64,000 bases of DNA from an uncultured Bacteroidales bacterium (GTDB lineage: Bacteria; Bacteroidota; Bacteroidia; Bacteroidales; Bacteroidaceae). The position numbers and the translations under genes were made by a program. The stretch is taken from positions 186,001 through 250,000 of the forward strand of contig CACYLU010000001.1 of the NCBI GenBank assembly GCA_902775375.1, in the 5' to 3' direction. Of the stretch, positions 1 to 8,761 are shown in pieces. Below the pieces are notes generated by a model. That model was given only the letters and a program-made list of their open reading frames with translations, did not search any database and was not told the origin of the DNA. Position 1 is the stretch's first letter, and each line of letters opens with the position of its first letter.

Positions 1-117
1 GCGAACACTGCTTACAGACACCAATACGCCATGCGTGCCCTGGGTCTGTTTCTGAAATAAGTCGCTCAATTCTTTTTGAATCAAGCGTGAGATTTTATTC
101 TGTCTTGTACTATCCAT
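1..117 (-). CDS. rbfA: Ribosome-binding factor A, N-terminal part (cut by window start)
   Basis: The reverse strand from 117 encodes MDSTRQNKISRLIQKELSDL and continues in frame to the window edge, giving 39 residues. The opening (S/T-R-Q-x-K-I-x-R-L-I-Q-K-E-L-S) and the later GVLVSVSSVR match the first helix and first strand of Bacteroidales RbfA, which binds the 30S subunit and helps 16S rRNA 5'-end maturation and cold adaptation. The stop lies outside the window. It follows the YfhO-like gene on the same strand after a 41-base gap that carries a short AT-rich repeat; no separate promoter is evident. The identification rests on the N-terminus alone but the match is characteristic. Confidence 0.85.
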   Translation of the reverse strand, partial: MDSTRQNKISRLIQKELSDLFQKQTQGTHGVLVSVSSVR

Positions 118-124
118 ATTCTTA

Positions 125-155
125 ATTGATAATTAATGATTGATAATTGGTAATT
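125..155. repeat. AT-rich repeat, intergenic copy
   Basis: A 31-base stretch built from the unit ATTGATAATTAAT, lying between the YfhO-like gene and rbfA. A second copy, identical at 28 of 31 positions and in the same orientation, lies inside the YfhO-like coding sequence at 1376-1406. Confidence 0.7.
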
Positions 156-158
156 AGG

Positions 159-2720
159 TTAATTGTTGATGTTTATAGGTTGACGGTTTTTCTTGTAATA
201 AAAGAAGATAACGGCAATCGTACCCAAAAGCAGCAGACACATAGCAGCATAGGCAATGGCCTCAGTTACATGAATGCTCTGTGGGTCGAAGGTCATCTGG
301 ATGGTGTGGTGACCTGCCGGCACATAAAGGGTGCGCAATACGTAGTCGGCACGGGCCAGCTCTACTGGTTCGTCATCAATGGTTACTTGCCAGCCATCAG
401 GGTAATATACTTCAGAGAATACTGCGACTCCATCGGAAGGGTTAGTAGTCTCGTAAGTAAGACTATTTGGCTCGTAGGCTGTGAGCTCAATAGTTGCATC
501 ATCGTTCACGTCAAATGAGGAAGCATTGTTCAATGCCGATTTGAATTGTTCATCCACTACTGCTGTAACGTGAGGGTTGCTTGATGCAAGTTTGTCGAGC
601 TCTTCATCAGCATTTGCCACATAGCTTACCTCCTTTACAAACCATCCGTTGCCCAAGGCATAAGGGTTTTCAAGGGGCAACTGGCCTTCTTTGGTTGGAA
701 GAATGAAATATCTGGTGTTGAGCATGTTGAGCGCATGGAATTTGGCAGGATCTACTTGCTCCATATCGCCACCTGCCTCGGCAATGGCTTGGAAGGCATC
801 TTGCATTTCGGCCTTGAGGCGTGTCTCAATCAACTCGTTATATCTGCGTAACTTAGCAGCATGATAGCCTCCCACATTCTTATGCCAGTAAGAAGTGTTG
901 TTTTCATTGAAAGAGCTGACGGCAAAGTTCAACACGCGATAATCGAGGTCAGTATCTTCTAAAATGTATTTGTCGGCTTCCGTCTGGGCAAACGATGTAG
1001 TGCGTATGCTTTTGTCAACGAACAAGTCGTCATAGAGGTAGCGCTTATTGACTTGCCACATGTCAAATAAGCAAAGCAGAACAATTGCTCCGATGGTGAG
1101 CTCTTTGCGCAACTTGCCCATTTGGAAAAACCTTAGAATAGCAATGCCTATGACAACAATGATGAGTGAGCGCAAGGCATCGGCAGAGACCATAGCGGCA
1201 CGCATCTCACTAATATTGGCCATGATGCCTGCTAACTCGTTGGCTGGAATTCCTCCTTGATCTACAGCACTTTGCAGCATCTGTGCCTCTTGAGCGGGTA
1301 TGAGGTCGGTGAATGTTTCAGGGCTAAACCATATAAGTAGGCTCAAACCAACTGTGAGGAAGAGGGGAACCAAAAATTGATAATTAATAATTGATAAATG
1401 ATAATTTTCATTGTTTTCTCCATCCACCTTATTGTTTCCAATAATATTCCAACGTCCAATGATTTCCTTCAATGCCAACATCGCCAACAAAGGAATGGAG
1501 AACTCTGCAATGACGAGGATGGATGATACGGCACGGAACTTATTGTACATAGGTACATAGTCGATAAAGAAATCAGTAACAGGCATGAAATTCTTACCCC
1601 ATGAAAGTACTATGGAGAATACGGTAGCCCCTAAAAGTGCCCATTTCATCGGACCTTTTACAATGAAACAACCCATCAAGAAGAGGAAAAGGACGAAAGC
1701 ACCGACATAGACAGGTCCTGATGTGCCAGGCTGAGTGCCGAAATATTGTGAGATGGAGCCATACAGACTGCTATATCGTGGGTTGGCTTTAGTCATAGCT
1801 GTCTTATTCTGGCTGATGGCCTCTGAGGCTCCTCCTTTGAAATTAGGAACCAGCAATGTTAATGTTTCATCCACACCATAGCTCCATTGAGTAATGTATT
1901 CTTTGTCTAAACCGCCTGTAGCTGAGGAACCTGCAGAAGGATGTTGTGTCAGTTCGCTCTTGCCTCGCATGGTTTCCAAACTGTAGGTATAAGTGTGGTA
2001 CAGGTTGCTGAGGTTGATGGCCACACCCACTAATCCTGCTACTACCAATACAGCTGAGGCTTTCAGGAATTGGGGCATTGTACGGTTCCTGTAAGCCTCA
2101 ACGCCAAAGGCAATGACCATGAAGAGCATTACAAATAAGAAGTAATAGCTCATCTGAACGTGGTTGGAGAGGATTTGAAGGGCTACAAACAGGGCAAATA
2201 CAATACCTCCTTGCCAAATCTTGCCTCGATAGGCCCACACCATGCCGGCTATCGTTGGCGGAATGTATGCTAAAGTGACGAATTTCCAGATATGTCCTGC
2301 CGCTATGAGAATGAAGAAATAGGATGAGAAGCCCCAAATGATACCTCCCAAAGCTGAAAGCCAGGATGACATACCAAATGCGCGAAGCAAGATGTAGAAT
2401 CCCAACAGCATGATGAATGTTAGACGCACATATTCAGGGAACCATAGTTCATAAATATTGCCTACTTTCTTTAATGTGTCGGTAGAGTCATAAGATGGCG
2501 ATATCTGATAGGTTGGCATACCCCCAAACATAGAGTTGGTCCACCGAGTGCGTTCGCCAGTACGCTCGTAATACTCCTTGGCTTCCTGACCTGCAGCTGC
2601 TCCTGCTGTAGTATCGTGCTGGAAGAGTATCCTGCCATCGATGTCAGCAGGATAGAAATATACGAATGAGATGACGGCAAACGTCAGTATGGCAATGATG
2701 TCAGGGATAATCTTCTTCAT
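159..2720 (-). CDS. YfhO-family multi-pass membrane protein
   Basis: An 853-residue polytopic protein. It opens with a membrane anchor (about residues 7-24), then a periplasmic loop with FQHDTTAG and MFGGMPTYQ, about a dozen hydrophobic segments to residue ~570, a soluble domain, and a final membrane segment followed by a basic tail (YYKKNRQ). This is the layout of the YfhO/GT-C-like family; characterised relatives act in glycosylation of cell-wall or lipid-linked polymers, but the substrate here is unknown. It seems to be transcribed from its own promoter (-7 box TACTTTTG at 2742-2749) and rbfA follows. Residues ~439-449 (HLSIINYQ) come from an AT-rich repeat that is also found between this gene and rbfA, so part of this loop is probably inserted repeat sequence. 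Confidence 0.8.
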   Translation of the reverse strand: MKKIIPDIIAILTFAVISFVYFYPADIDGRILFQHDTTAGAAAGQEAKEYYERTGERTRWTNSMFGGMPTYQISPSYDSTDTLKKVGNIYELWFPEYVRLTFIMLLGFYILLRAFGMSSWLSALGGIIWGFSSYFFILIAAGHIWKFVTLAYIPPTIAGMVWAYRGKIWQGGIVFALFVALQILSNHVQMSYYFLFVMLFMVIAFGVEAYRNRTMPQFLKASAVLVVAGLVGVAINLSNLYHTYTYSLETMRGKSELTQHPSAGSSATGGLDKEYITQWSYGVDETLTLLVPNFKGGASEAISQNKTAMTKANPRYSSLYGSISQYFGTQPGTSGPVYVGAFVLFLFLMGCFIVKGPMKWALLGATVFSIVLSWGKNFMPVTDFFIDYVPMYNKFRAVSSILVIAEFSIPLLAMLALKEIIGRWNIIGNNKVDGENNENYHLSIINYQFLVPLFLTVGLSLLIWFSPETFTDLIPAQEAQMLQSAVDQGGIPANELAGIMANISEMRAAMVSADALRSLIIVVIGIAILRFFQMGKLRKELTIGAIVLLCLFDMWQVNKRYLYDDLFVDKSIRTTSFAQTEADKYILEDTDLDYRVLNFAVSSFNENNTSYWHKNVGGYHAAKLRRYNELIETRLKAEMQDAFQAIAEAGGDMEQVDPAKFHALNMLNTRYFILPTKEGQLPLENPYALGNGWFVKEVSYVANADEELDKLASSNPHVTAVVDEQFKSALNNASSFDVNDDATIELTAYEPNSLTYETTNPSDGVAVFSEVYYPDGWQVTIDDEPVELARADYVLRTLYVPAGHHTIQMTFDPQSIHVTEAIAYAAMCLLLLGTIAVIFFYYKKNRQPININN
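1376..1406. repeat. AT-rich repeat, in-frame copy inside the YfhO-like gene
   Basis: Copy of the repeat at 125-155 (28 of 31 bases identical, same orientation). It is read in frame and gives the peptide HLSIINYQ without breaking the gene. Confidence 0.7.
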
Positions 2721-2741
2721 AATTGTTTTATCTTATTGCTG

Positions 2742-2749
2742 CAAAAGTA
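2742..2749 (-). promoter_or_regulatory. Bacteroidetes -7 box for the YfhO-like gene
   Basis: Reverse strand TACTTTTG fits TAnnTTTG and lies 22 bases before the ATG at 2720. No clear -33 TTG at the usual distance. Confidence 0.5.
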
Positions 2750-2796
2750 ATAAAACTTTAGCAAAAAACCTGCATATAGTAAACATTTAAGCAATG

Positions 2797-3909
2797 TTAG
2801 GCAAGTAGATGGTAAACGCCACCCACTAATGCTTTTACTACTCCTTTCATCTCTAAACCGAAAAGCAGGGAAGTGAGTTGGTGAATCGGCATGTTGGCTT
2901 CAACGGTCAAGGTATTGACGTGTAGGTCACCTCTCTGCTGCAAGATTTTAACTACTAATGCCTCATCGTCGCTTAAGTCAACAAACAGATTGCGCTGAAT
3001 TGCTTCAGGTTTGGATGAAGAAGTTTGCCACCCCATAGCGTTGACAAAATCTTCAGCATTTGTAATCAGTGATGCTTTATTGTCTCTGATAAGTTGGTTG
3101 CAGCCTTTTGAGAATTCGTCGCCAATCTTGCCTGGCACGGCAAAACAATCTCTGTTGTAAGAGTTTGCCAACGAGGCGGTTATCAACGAACCTCCTTTCT
3201 GGGCTGATTCCACTACAATGGTGGCATCCGTCATCCCTGCCACAATGCGATTTCTTTCTACGAAATTGAAAGGGTCGGGGTTGGTTTCTGTAAGGTATTC
3301 TGTCAGCAAGCCGCCATTAGAAATCATCTCCTTTGCTGTTTGGCGATGATAGTAGGGATAGATCCTATCCAGGCCATGGGCTAATACTCCTATGGTAGGC
3401 AAGTGGTTGGCAAGGGCTGCTCGATGGGAATGAATGTCGATGCCATAAGCCAATCCACTAACTATTACAACATCAGGGCATAAAACAGCCAGGTCTCTGA
3501 CAAAATCTGCGCAAAACTGTTTGCCATAGGTCGTAGCCATACGAGTGCCCACCATAGCTATGATATGCAGGCGATTCATGTCGGCATTGCCTTTGAAGAA
3601 AAGTATTGTGGGGGCGTCTTCACATTCCCTAAGTCGGGAAGGGTAGTGCTCGTCTTTAATGGTGAGACAGGCAATCTGGTTCTTTTCTGCAAAGTTCAAT
3701 TCCTTTTCTGCCCTTTTGAACGCATCAGGATTATCCAGCATGTCCACTAAGCGCTGACTGACATCAGGTATCATTTCGCGTAAGTGAAGTCTGTTTTCAA
3801 ACACAGCAGATGCACTGCCCATCTCATCTATTAAACGCTTGGCATTGATGTGTCCAATGCCTTCACATAGTGTCAAGGCTATGGCACAAACTCTTTCGTC
3901 GTTGGTCAT
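2797..3909 (-). CDS. dprA: DNA-processing protein DprA
   Basis: A 370-residue protein. Residues ~9-30 (TLCEGIGHINAKRLIDEMG) form a helix-hairpin-helix start; residues ~115-290 form the Rossmann-like DprA/Smf core with VGTRMATTYG, SGLAYGIDIHSHRAAL and ESAQKGGSLITASLA; the last ~60 residues form the winged-helix domain common in this family. DprA binds incoming single-stranded DNA and loads RecA during natural transformation. It is the last gene of a minus-strand group (U32 peptidase, thioesterase, dprA), 29 bases after the thioesterase stop. Length and motifs are intact. DprA is widespread in bacteria not known to be competent, so its presence does not prove competence. Confidence 0.93.
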   Translation of the reverse strand: MTNDERVCAIALTLCEGIGHINAKRLIDEMGSASAVFENRLHLREMIPDVSQRLVDMLDNPDAFKRAEKELNFAEKNQIACLTIKDEHYPSRLRECEDAPTILFFKGNADMNRLHIIAMVGTRMATTYGKQFCADFVRDLAVLCPDVVIVSGLAYGIDIHSHRAALANHLPTIGVLAHGLDRIYPYYHRQTAKEMISNGGLLTEYLTETNPDPFNFVERNRIVAGMTDATIVVESAQKGGSLITASLANSYNRDCFAVPGKIGDEFSKGCNQLIRDNKASLITNAEDFVNAMGWQTSSSKPEAIQRNLFVDLSDDEALVVKILQQRGDLHVNTLTVEANMPIHQLTSLLFGLEMKGVVKALVGGVYHLLA

Positions 3910-3938
3910 TGTTATGAATTTTAAAACTTATTGTTGGT

Positions 3939-4340
3939 TTATAAATATTTTGCAAATACTTCGTCAAACATCTCACCTCTTGTTAATACACCATTCTCTA
4001 CACATACGGCATCAACTACTCCTCGTAAGCTCAGTTTGTTGTCACTCTTCCGGAATATATCTTGGTAGAACACAAACCGTATGCCTTCACGTTGCAGGTA
4101 GAGTTTGCTTACAAACTCATCGCCACTTCGCAAGGGTGTCTTGAACGACATTGTGATTTTAGAGACTACTACATCAATGCCTTTCTGGTGCAGTTCTGCA
4201 AAACTTACACCAGTAGTCAGTAAGAACTCATGTCGTGTGTGTTCAAGGTAATGTTGGTAGTTCGCGTTGTTGACAATGCCTTGCAGGTCACATTCGTAGT
4301 CGCGCACCTTCATTTCCAGTTCGTAGATGTATTTACTCAT
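3939..4340 (-). CDS. Acyl-CoA thioesterase, YbgC/4-hydroxybenzoyl-CoA type hotdog fold
   Basis: 133 residues, the normal size for a single hotdog domain. The N-terminal run VRDYECDLQGIVNNANYQHYL fits the family signature, with Asp18 at the catalytic position and the usual G-x-V-N/Y-N following. These enzymes hydrolyse acyl-CoA thioesters in the cytoplasm; which acyl group is not visible. The start overlaps the stop of the U32 peptidase gene by four bases, so the two are translationally coupled, and dprA follows. Confidence 0.85.
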   Translation of the reverse strand: MSKYIYELEMKVRDYECDLQGIVNNANYQHYLEHTRHEFLLTTGVSFAELHQKGIDVVVSKITMSFKTPLRSGDEFVSKLYLQREGIRFVFYQDIFRKSDNKLSLRGVVDAVCVENGVLTRGEMFDEVFAKYL

Positions 4341-5611
4341 GGTTCTAATCCTTTAAATTGTAACATCTCATGGGTGCTCACCAACTTGAACAGCTTGTCG
4401 GAAGGACGAATCTTTTCTACTTTCAGTGAGAAATGTTCGCCTTTGTGTACCGTCTGCACAGGTTTTAGGTTGACCCTTGCTTCTTCCAAAGTAAGGAAAA
4501 TTGCACCTGTAGTAGGACCAGTTATCAGTATTTTGTCACCCACATTCAATTCAGCAGCTTCGCAGAGAAACTCTGCTACACCTATATTATTAAAGTATTT
4601 AATGCCTTTACCCACATAGATTTTGCGTTCGGTAGCAGCAGATCCATAGGTGTGGGTCCACTCGCCCAGCCTTTGTCCTAGGTAGTAGCCATTCCAGAAC
4701 CCGCGATTGAACACAGTACTGAGTCTTTCATCCCAAGCCTTGATTTTTTCATCGCCGTAACTGCCGTCTATAACGCTTTCGATAGCTTCACGATAACATT
4801 CTGCTACGATGCGTACATACTCAGGTCCTCTAGCTCGGCCTTCTATTTTGAACACCCTGACGCCTGCATCCATCATCTTGTTAATAAAATGGATGGTTTT
4901 CAAATCCTTGGGTGACATGATATACTTGTTGTCAATCTGTAACTCATCGCCTGTATCTCTATCTGTTACGATATATCCTCTGCGACAAATCTGACGGCAT
5001 TCACCTCTGTTGGCCGATTTGTTCTCTTCCTGCAGGGATAGATAGCATTTGCCGGAAACGGCCATGCAAAGGGCTCCATGACAGAACATCTCAATGCGTA
5101 CTTGTTGACCACTTGGTCCGCAAATATTCTCCTCTATAATATGGCGATGAATCTCTGCTACTTGATCAAGATTCAGTTCTCGAGCCAGTACCACTACATC
5201 TGCAAATTGTGCATAGAATCTCAATGCTTCTATGTTGCTGATGTTGAGCTGAGTACTGAGGTGTACTTCTTGCTCGATGCTACGAGCATAAGTAAGTACG
5301 GAGATATCCATCGCAATCACCGCACTGATGCCAGCTTCTTTAGCTGCATCAACAATGGCATGCATTTGATCTATGTCATTATCATAGACAATGGTGTTAA
5401 CCGTAAGGTAACTCTTGATACCATGCTCGTTGCAAATGGCAGCAATCTCGCGCAGATCAGCTATGGTGAAAGGGTTGGCAGAATGGGAACGCATATTGAG
5501 TTGTCCTACCCCGAAATATACAGAGTTGGCTCCTGCCTGAATGGCAGCTTGCAGGGAATCTCTTGATCCGACAGGCGCCATTATTTCAAAGTCATGGATG
5601 TTATATTTCAT
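4337..5611 (-). CDS. U32-family peptidase / tRNA or rRNA hydroxylation protein
   Basis: 424 residues. The N-terminal part (IMAPVGSRDSLQAAIQAGANSVYFG) is the TIM-barrel opening of the U32/collagenase-like family. A cysteine-rich segment (CHGALCMAVSGKCYLS, then GECRQICRRGY) provides the conserved Cys set seen in the E. coli relatives TrhP and RlhA, which act in RNA hydroxylation (5-hydroxyuridine or 5-hydroxycytidine formation) and not proteolysis. Residues IEGRARGPEYV in the middle are typical of the family. First gene of the three-gene group ending in dprA; divergent from dusB with a 101-base gap. TrhP-like function is an inference from the motif set. Confidence 0.85.
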   Translation of the reverse strand: MKYNIHDFEIMAPVGSRDSLQAAIQAGANSVYFGVGQLNMRSHSANPFTIADLREIAAICNEHGIKSYLTVNTIVYDNDIDQMHAIVDAAKEAGISAVIAMDISVLTYARSIEQEVHLSTQLNISNIEALRFYAQFADVVVLARELNLDQVAEIHRHIIEENICGPSGQQVRIEMFCHGALCMAVSGKCYLSLQEENKSANRGECRQICRRGYIVTDRDTGDELQIDNKYIMSPKDLKTIHFINKMMDAGVRVFKIEGRARGPEYVRIVAECYREAIESVIDGSYGDEKIKAWDERLSTVFNRGFWNGYYLGQRLGEWTHTYGSAATERKIYVGKGIKYFNNIGVAEFLCEAAELNVGDKILITGPTTGAIFLTLEEARVNLKPVQTVHKGEHFSLKVEKIRPSDKLFKLVSTHEMLQFKGLEP

Positions 5612-5653
5612 AGCTTTGTGACATTAGAGTGTGCGAAGTTAGTGATTTTTCTT

Positions 5654-5661
5654 TATCTTTG
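5654..5661 (+). promoter_or_regulatory. -7 box of dusB
   Basis: TATCTTTG, a perfect TAnnTTTG box, 51 bases before the ATG at 5713. It supports that start over an in-frame upstream ATG at 5629, which lies before the promoter. Confidence 0.65.
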
Positions 5662-5712
5662 CAAAATATTGATAGCATAGATGATTGTGCGAATAATGAA
5701 TCTTTGTTATAC

Positions 5713-6699
5713 ATGAAAATTGCGAATCTGGATTTAGGGAGATACCCTGTGTTTTTGGCACCGATGGAGGATGTTACTGATCCTGCTTTCCGTCTGATGT
5801 GTAAGCGTTTTGGCGCAGACATGGTTTACACTGAGTTTGTGTCGAGCGATGCATTGGTACGTTCTGTCAATAGCACGACGCGTAAGCTGAACATAAGTGA
5901 TGAAGAGCGCCCTGTAGCTATCCAGATTTATGGTAAAAATACCGATGCAATGGTTGAGGCTGCCCGTATGGTAGAAGAGGCGCACCCTGATGTGATAGAC
6001 CTCAACTTTGGTTGCCCTGTAAAGAAAGTAGCAGGCAAAGGAGCTGGAGCAGGGTTGCTTCGTGATATCCCTAAGATGCTGGAGATTACACGCTCGGTGG
6101 TGGATGCCGTGAAGTTGCCTGTAACGGTAAAAACGCGCTTGGGGTGGGATGATAATAGCAAGATTATCGTGGATTTAGCTGAACAGCTACAAGATTGTGG
6201 CATTGCAGCTTTGACTATTCATGGCAGAACTCGTGCACAAATGTACACTGGAGATGCAGACTGGACGCTTATAGGCAAGGTAAAGGAGAATCCTCGTATG
6301 CATATTCCAATTATCGGCAATGGTGACATTACAACACCCGAAAGGGCTAAGGAGTGCTTTGACAAGTATGGTGTAGATGCAGTTATGATTGGTCGTGCTT
6401 CATTTGGCCGTCCTTGGATATTTAAGGAGGTGAAGCATTATTTGCAGACAGGTGAACTATTGCCGCCTCTTAGTGCTGAGTGGAGACTTGATGTTTTGAA
6501 ACAGGAAGTGTTGGATAGTGTAAACCTATTGGATGAGCGCAGAGGCATCTTGCATGTAAGACGTCATATTGCTGCGAGTCCGTTATTCAAGGGGATTCCC
6601 AATTTCCGTGAAACACGCATTGCTATGCTCAGGGCAGAAACAAAGGAAGACTTATTCCAGATATTTGACCAATTAGACTTAACATCTTTCCCATCTTAA
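5713..6699 (+). CDS. dusB: tRNA-dihydrouridine synthase
   Basis: 328 residues from the chosen start. FLAPMEDVTDPAFR at the beginning, DLNFGCPVKKV with the catalytic Cys, KTRLGWDD, HGRTRAQMYTG and the GNGDI...GRASFGRPWIF phosphate-binding region are all present, as in FMN-dependent Dus enzymes, which reduce uridine to dihydrouridine in tRNA loops using NADPH. The C-terminal helical domain (HVRRHIAASPLFKGIPNFRE) is the tRNA-recognition part. The reading frame is open back to 5629, but the promoter box at 5654-5661 and the family N-terminus (KIANLDLGRYPVFLAPM) make 5713 the better start. Monocistronic; the next gene is convergent. Confidence 0.93.
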   Translation: MKIANLDLGRYPVFLAPMEDVTDPAFRLMCKRFGADMVYTEFVSSDALVRSVNSTTRKLNISDEERPVAIQIYGKNTDAMVEAARMVEEAHPDVIDLNFGCPVKKVAGKGAGAGLLRDIPKMLEITRSVVDAVKLPVTVKTRLGWDDNSKIIVDLAEQLQDCGIAALTIHGRTRAQMYTGDADWTLIGKVKENPRMHIPIIGNGDITTPERAKECFDKYGVDAVMIGRASFGRPWIFKEVKHYLQTGELLPPLSAEWRLDVLKQEVLDSVNLLDERRGILHVRRHIAASPLFKGIPNFRETRIAMLRAETKEDLFQIFDQLDLTSFPS

Positions 6700-6734
6700 G
6701 AATGCCTTTGGAAGAACTTTAGGGAGCGTTTGTC

Positions 6735-7682
6735 TTACGCCAGTTTTCTGAACATCCAACTTGTCAGTACATAAAGCAAATAACCAGAAATCCATCCTGC
6801 AAACACATCTATCAAGTAGTGAGCTTGTATATATACTGTAGCAATGCAAAGCAAAACATAGAAAGGCAACATCCAGAGTGCCAATTTCTTGCTGCTTCTC
6901 CATCCTATCAGCATGATGATAGTGGAGATGCCCACATGTGAGCTTGGGAATGCTGCCGTTGGTCTTTCTCCTACAGCCTGTGAACCTTCTACTAAATTAT
7001 AAAAGAATCCTTGTCCGTGTTCTGCACCTGGTAAAAGTTCTGGGTGAAAGTTAAAATAGTCTCCTAAGGAGGGAAATATTCCTGCCAATACATTATCTTC
7101 ACCAATGGCGGGGAAATAGAACTGAGGGCCAGCAACTGGTAATATCATATATATAATATAGTACATGAAGAATGATGAGGCTATTACAAACGCTATTTTC
7201 TCAAATAGGTCGAAGCGTCTCACGAAATGCCAGCAAACAATAGCTGCAATTAAAGGATAGTAGGAGAAATAGCCCATGTTAAGCGGTTCGCTAATCCATA
7301 ATTGAGGGAAATCCCGCTGGAACCAATAGGCTGGTTGGCAACCAAAAATGGTTTGCTCTGCCTCAGCAAAAAGATGGTCAAGATTGGGTAACAACCGATT
7401 GAACTCGTAAGTGTCAGGATACCAGTAGCTCAATAACGATAACTGAAAACCTACTCGCAGGAAAGCCGTTACCTTACAAGGATATTTCTGATAGATAAAT
7501 ATACAGCCAAAGGTGCATAAAACGATGCAAAGCCTCTCTATTAACATCTTCAATGGATGGTCCATCTGGTTGAAGAGTACAACAATGACTATTGAAGTCA
7601 AAGCGGTGTAGATAAGAGCTGCTTTCTCTATCAAGTATTCCCCTTTGCTGGGCCCGATCCTATTTAACCAGTCTAAAGCCAT
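6735..7682 (-). CDS. PAP2-family membrane phosphatase/lipid phosphotransferase
   Basis: 315 residues from the ATG at 7682, which is preceded at the right distance by AAGGAGG, an unusually strong Shine-Dalgarno for this group; an ATG 18 bases upstream is in frame but less likely. About six membrane segments. The PAP2 signature is in the C-terminal half: GERPTAAFPSSHVG and, later, QAHYLIDVFAG with the catalytic His and Asp. The arrangement (long N-terminal membrane part, signature late) is closest to the AUR1/inositol-phosphotransferase branch of PAP2, so the product may move a phospho-headgroup between lipids and not simply dephosphorylate. It overlaps the end of the epimerase gene by ten bases and is probably co-translated. 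Confidence 0.75.
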   Translation of the reverse strand: MALDWLNRIGPSKGEYLIEKAALIYTALTSIVIVVLFNQMDHPLKMLIERLCIVLCTFGCIFIYQKYPCKVTAFLRVGFQLSLLSYWYPDTYEFNRLLPNLDHLFAEAEQTIFGCQPAYWFQRDFPQLWISEPLNMGYFSYYPLIAAIVCWHFVRRFDLFEKIAFVIASSFFMYYIIYMILPVAGPQFYFPAIGEDNVLAGIFPSLGDYFNFHPELLPGAEHGQGFFYNLVEGSQAVGERPTAAFPSSHVGISTIIMLIGWRSSKKLALWMLPFYVLLCIATVYIQAHYLIDVFAGWISGYLLYVLTSWMFRKLA

Positions 7683-8680
7683 CCTGCCTCCTTGTACCAT
7701 GCAATGGTCTCTTTCACTCCCTTGTCAAGTTGATATTGAGGTGCATAACCCAATTCATTGATGGCTGGAGTGATATCGCAACGCCAATTACGTTGCTTCA
7801 TGATTCGATACTTGTCAGTATTGAGCGTACTGGTGGTATGACGCAGTTTTGCACATTGTTCTGATATGATAGAAACAATTTTCAATAACCATAACGGAGC
7901 GCAAATGCGAAGCACCTTAGTGGCTTTTAACTCACGGATGATAAGGTTAGAGAATGTACGGCTTTGATATACTTTCCCGTCGCTGAGGAAAAAGGCTCTT
8001 TGAGTGACACCTTTTTTAATTCCTAAGAATATAGCCTGAACTACATCTTTTACATAGACGAAAGTAATGTCCTGACGTTTGTAGCCCACAGAAAAGTCAA
8101 CATGTTGTTGGATGGATTTAGCCATCATATAGTAATCTTTCTCTCGAGGTCCATACACTCCGGTAGGGCGAAGAATCAGGTAGGGGAAATTCGTTAAACT
8201 TTCTAGATATAGTTCAGTTTTGAGTTTACTTCTACCATAGGCTGTATTAGGTTGAGGCTTATCGTGTTCAGTAATAGGTTGGTAATCCTTTTCATGAATA
8301 GGCCCGAATACACTTAGCGTACTGATAAAGACAAACAGTTTGGGAACTTGGTTAGTAGCTATCAGGGCCTTTATGAAATTCATGGTCTGCTGGTAGTTAA
8401 TACAATCAAAATCACTCTTATCAGTACATTTGGTCACTCCTGCACAATGAACAATATATGTAAAGGCACCATGCTCCGAAGCATGTTCCTTTAGTTGCTC
8501 CTGCAAAATATCTGGGTGGGTGTAGTCGAGCTCAATGAAATGGATAGCGGGATCTTGCAAGTATTGTTTGCTACTGCTTTTCCTGATAGCAGCCCACGTG
8601 GAGTAACCCTTCTGTAAGGCCTCCTCCACTATAAAACTTCCAATAAAACCACTTGCTCCTGTTACCAGAATACTATCCAT
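7673..8680 (-). CDS. NAD-dependent epimerase/dehydratase (extended SDR)
   Basis: 335 residues from the ATG at 8680 (eight further in-frame codons lie upstream but overlap the promoter region). VTGASGFIGSFIVEEAL is the NAD(P)-binding GxxGxxG turn; the active-site set is S in FISTLSVFG and Y-x-x-x-K in AYGRSK. LRPTGVYGPREKDYY is typical of extended SDR proteins acting on nucleotide sugars or on sterol-like and lipid-linked substrates. The substrate cannot be read from sequence. Coupled to the PAP2 gene by a ten-base overlap, suggesting a shared role in envelope lipid or glycolipid chemistry; that is inference. Confidence 0.8.
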   Translation of the reverse strand: MDSILVTGASGFIGSFIVEEALQKGYSTWAAIRKSSSKQYLQDPAIHFIELDYTHPDILQEQLKEHASEHGAFTYIVHCAGVTKCTDKSDFDCINYQQTMNFIKALIATNQVPKLFVFISTLSVFGPIHEKDYQPITEHDKPQPNTAYGRSKLKTELYLESLTNFPYLILRPTGVYGPREKDYYMMAKSIQQHVDFSVGYKRQDITFVYVKDVVQAIFLGIKKGVTQRAFFLSDGKVYQSRTFSNLIIRELKATKVLRICAPLWLLKIVSIISEQCAKLRHTTSTLNTDKYRIMKQRNWRCDITPAINELGYAPQYQLDKGVKETIAWYKEAGWL

Positions 8681-8700
8681 AACTATTTCCTCTTTCGGGT

Positions 8701-8709
8701 GCAAATATA
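8701..8709 (-). promoter_or_regulatory. -7 box of the epimerase/PAP2 operon
   Basis: Reverse strand TATATTTGC, matching TAnnTTTG, 20 bases before the chosen ATG at 8680. Confidence 0.6.
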
Positions 8710-8761
8710 CACAATTTCTGAAAGATTTATGTAAGGTTGCGCCCGAAAAAGAGAAGTATGC

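Noticed and set aside
5629..5712. Longer N-terminus for dusB
   Set aside because: The added 28 residues overlap the promoter box and do not resemble the family start.
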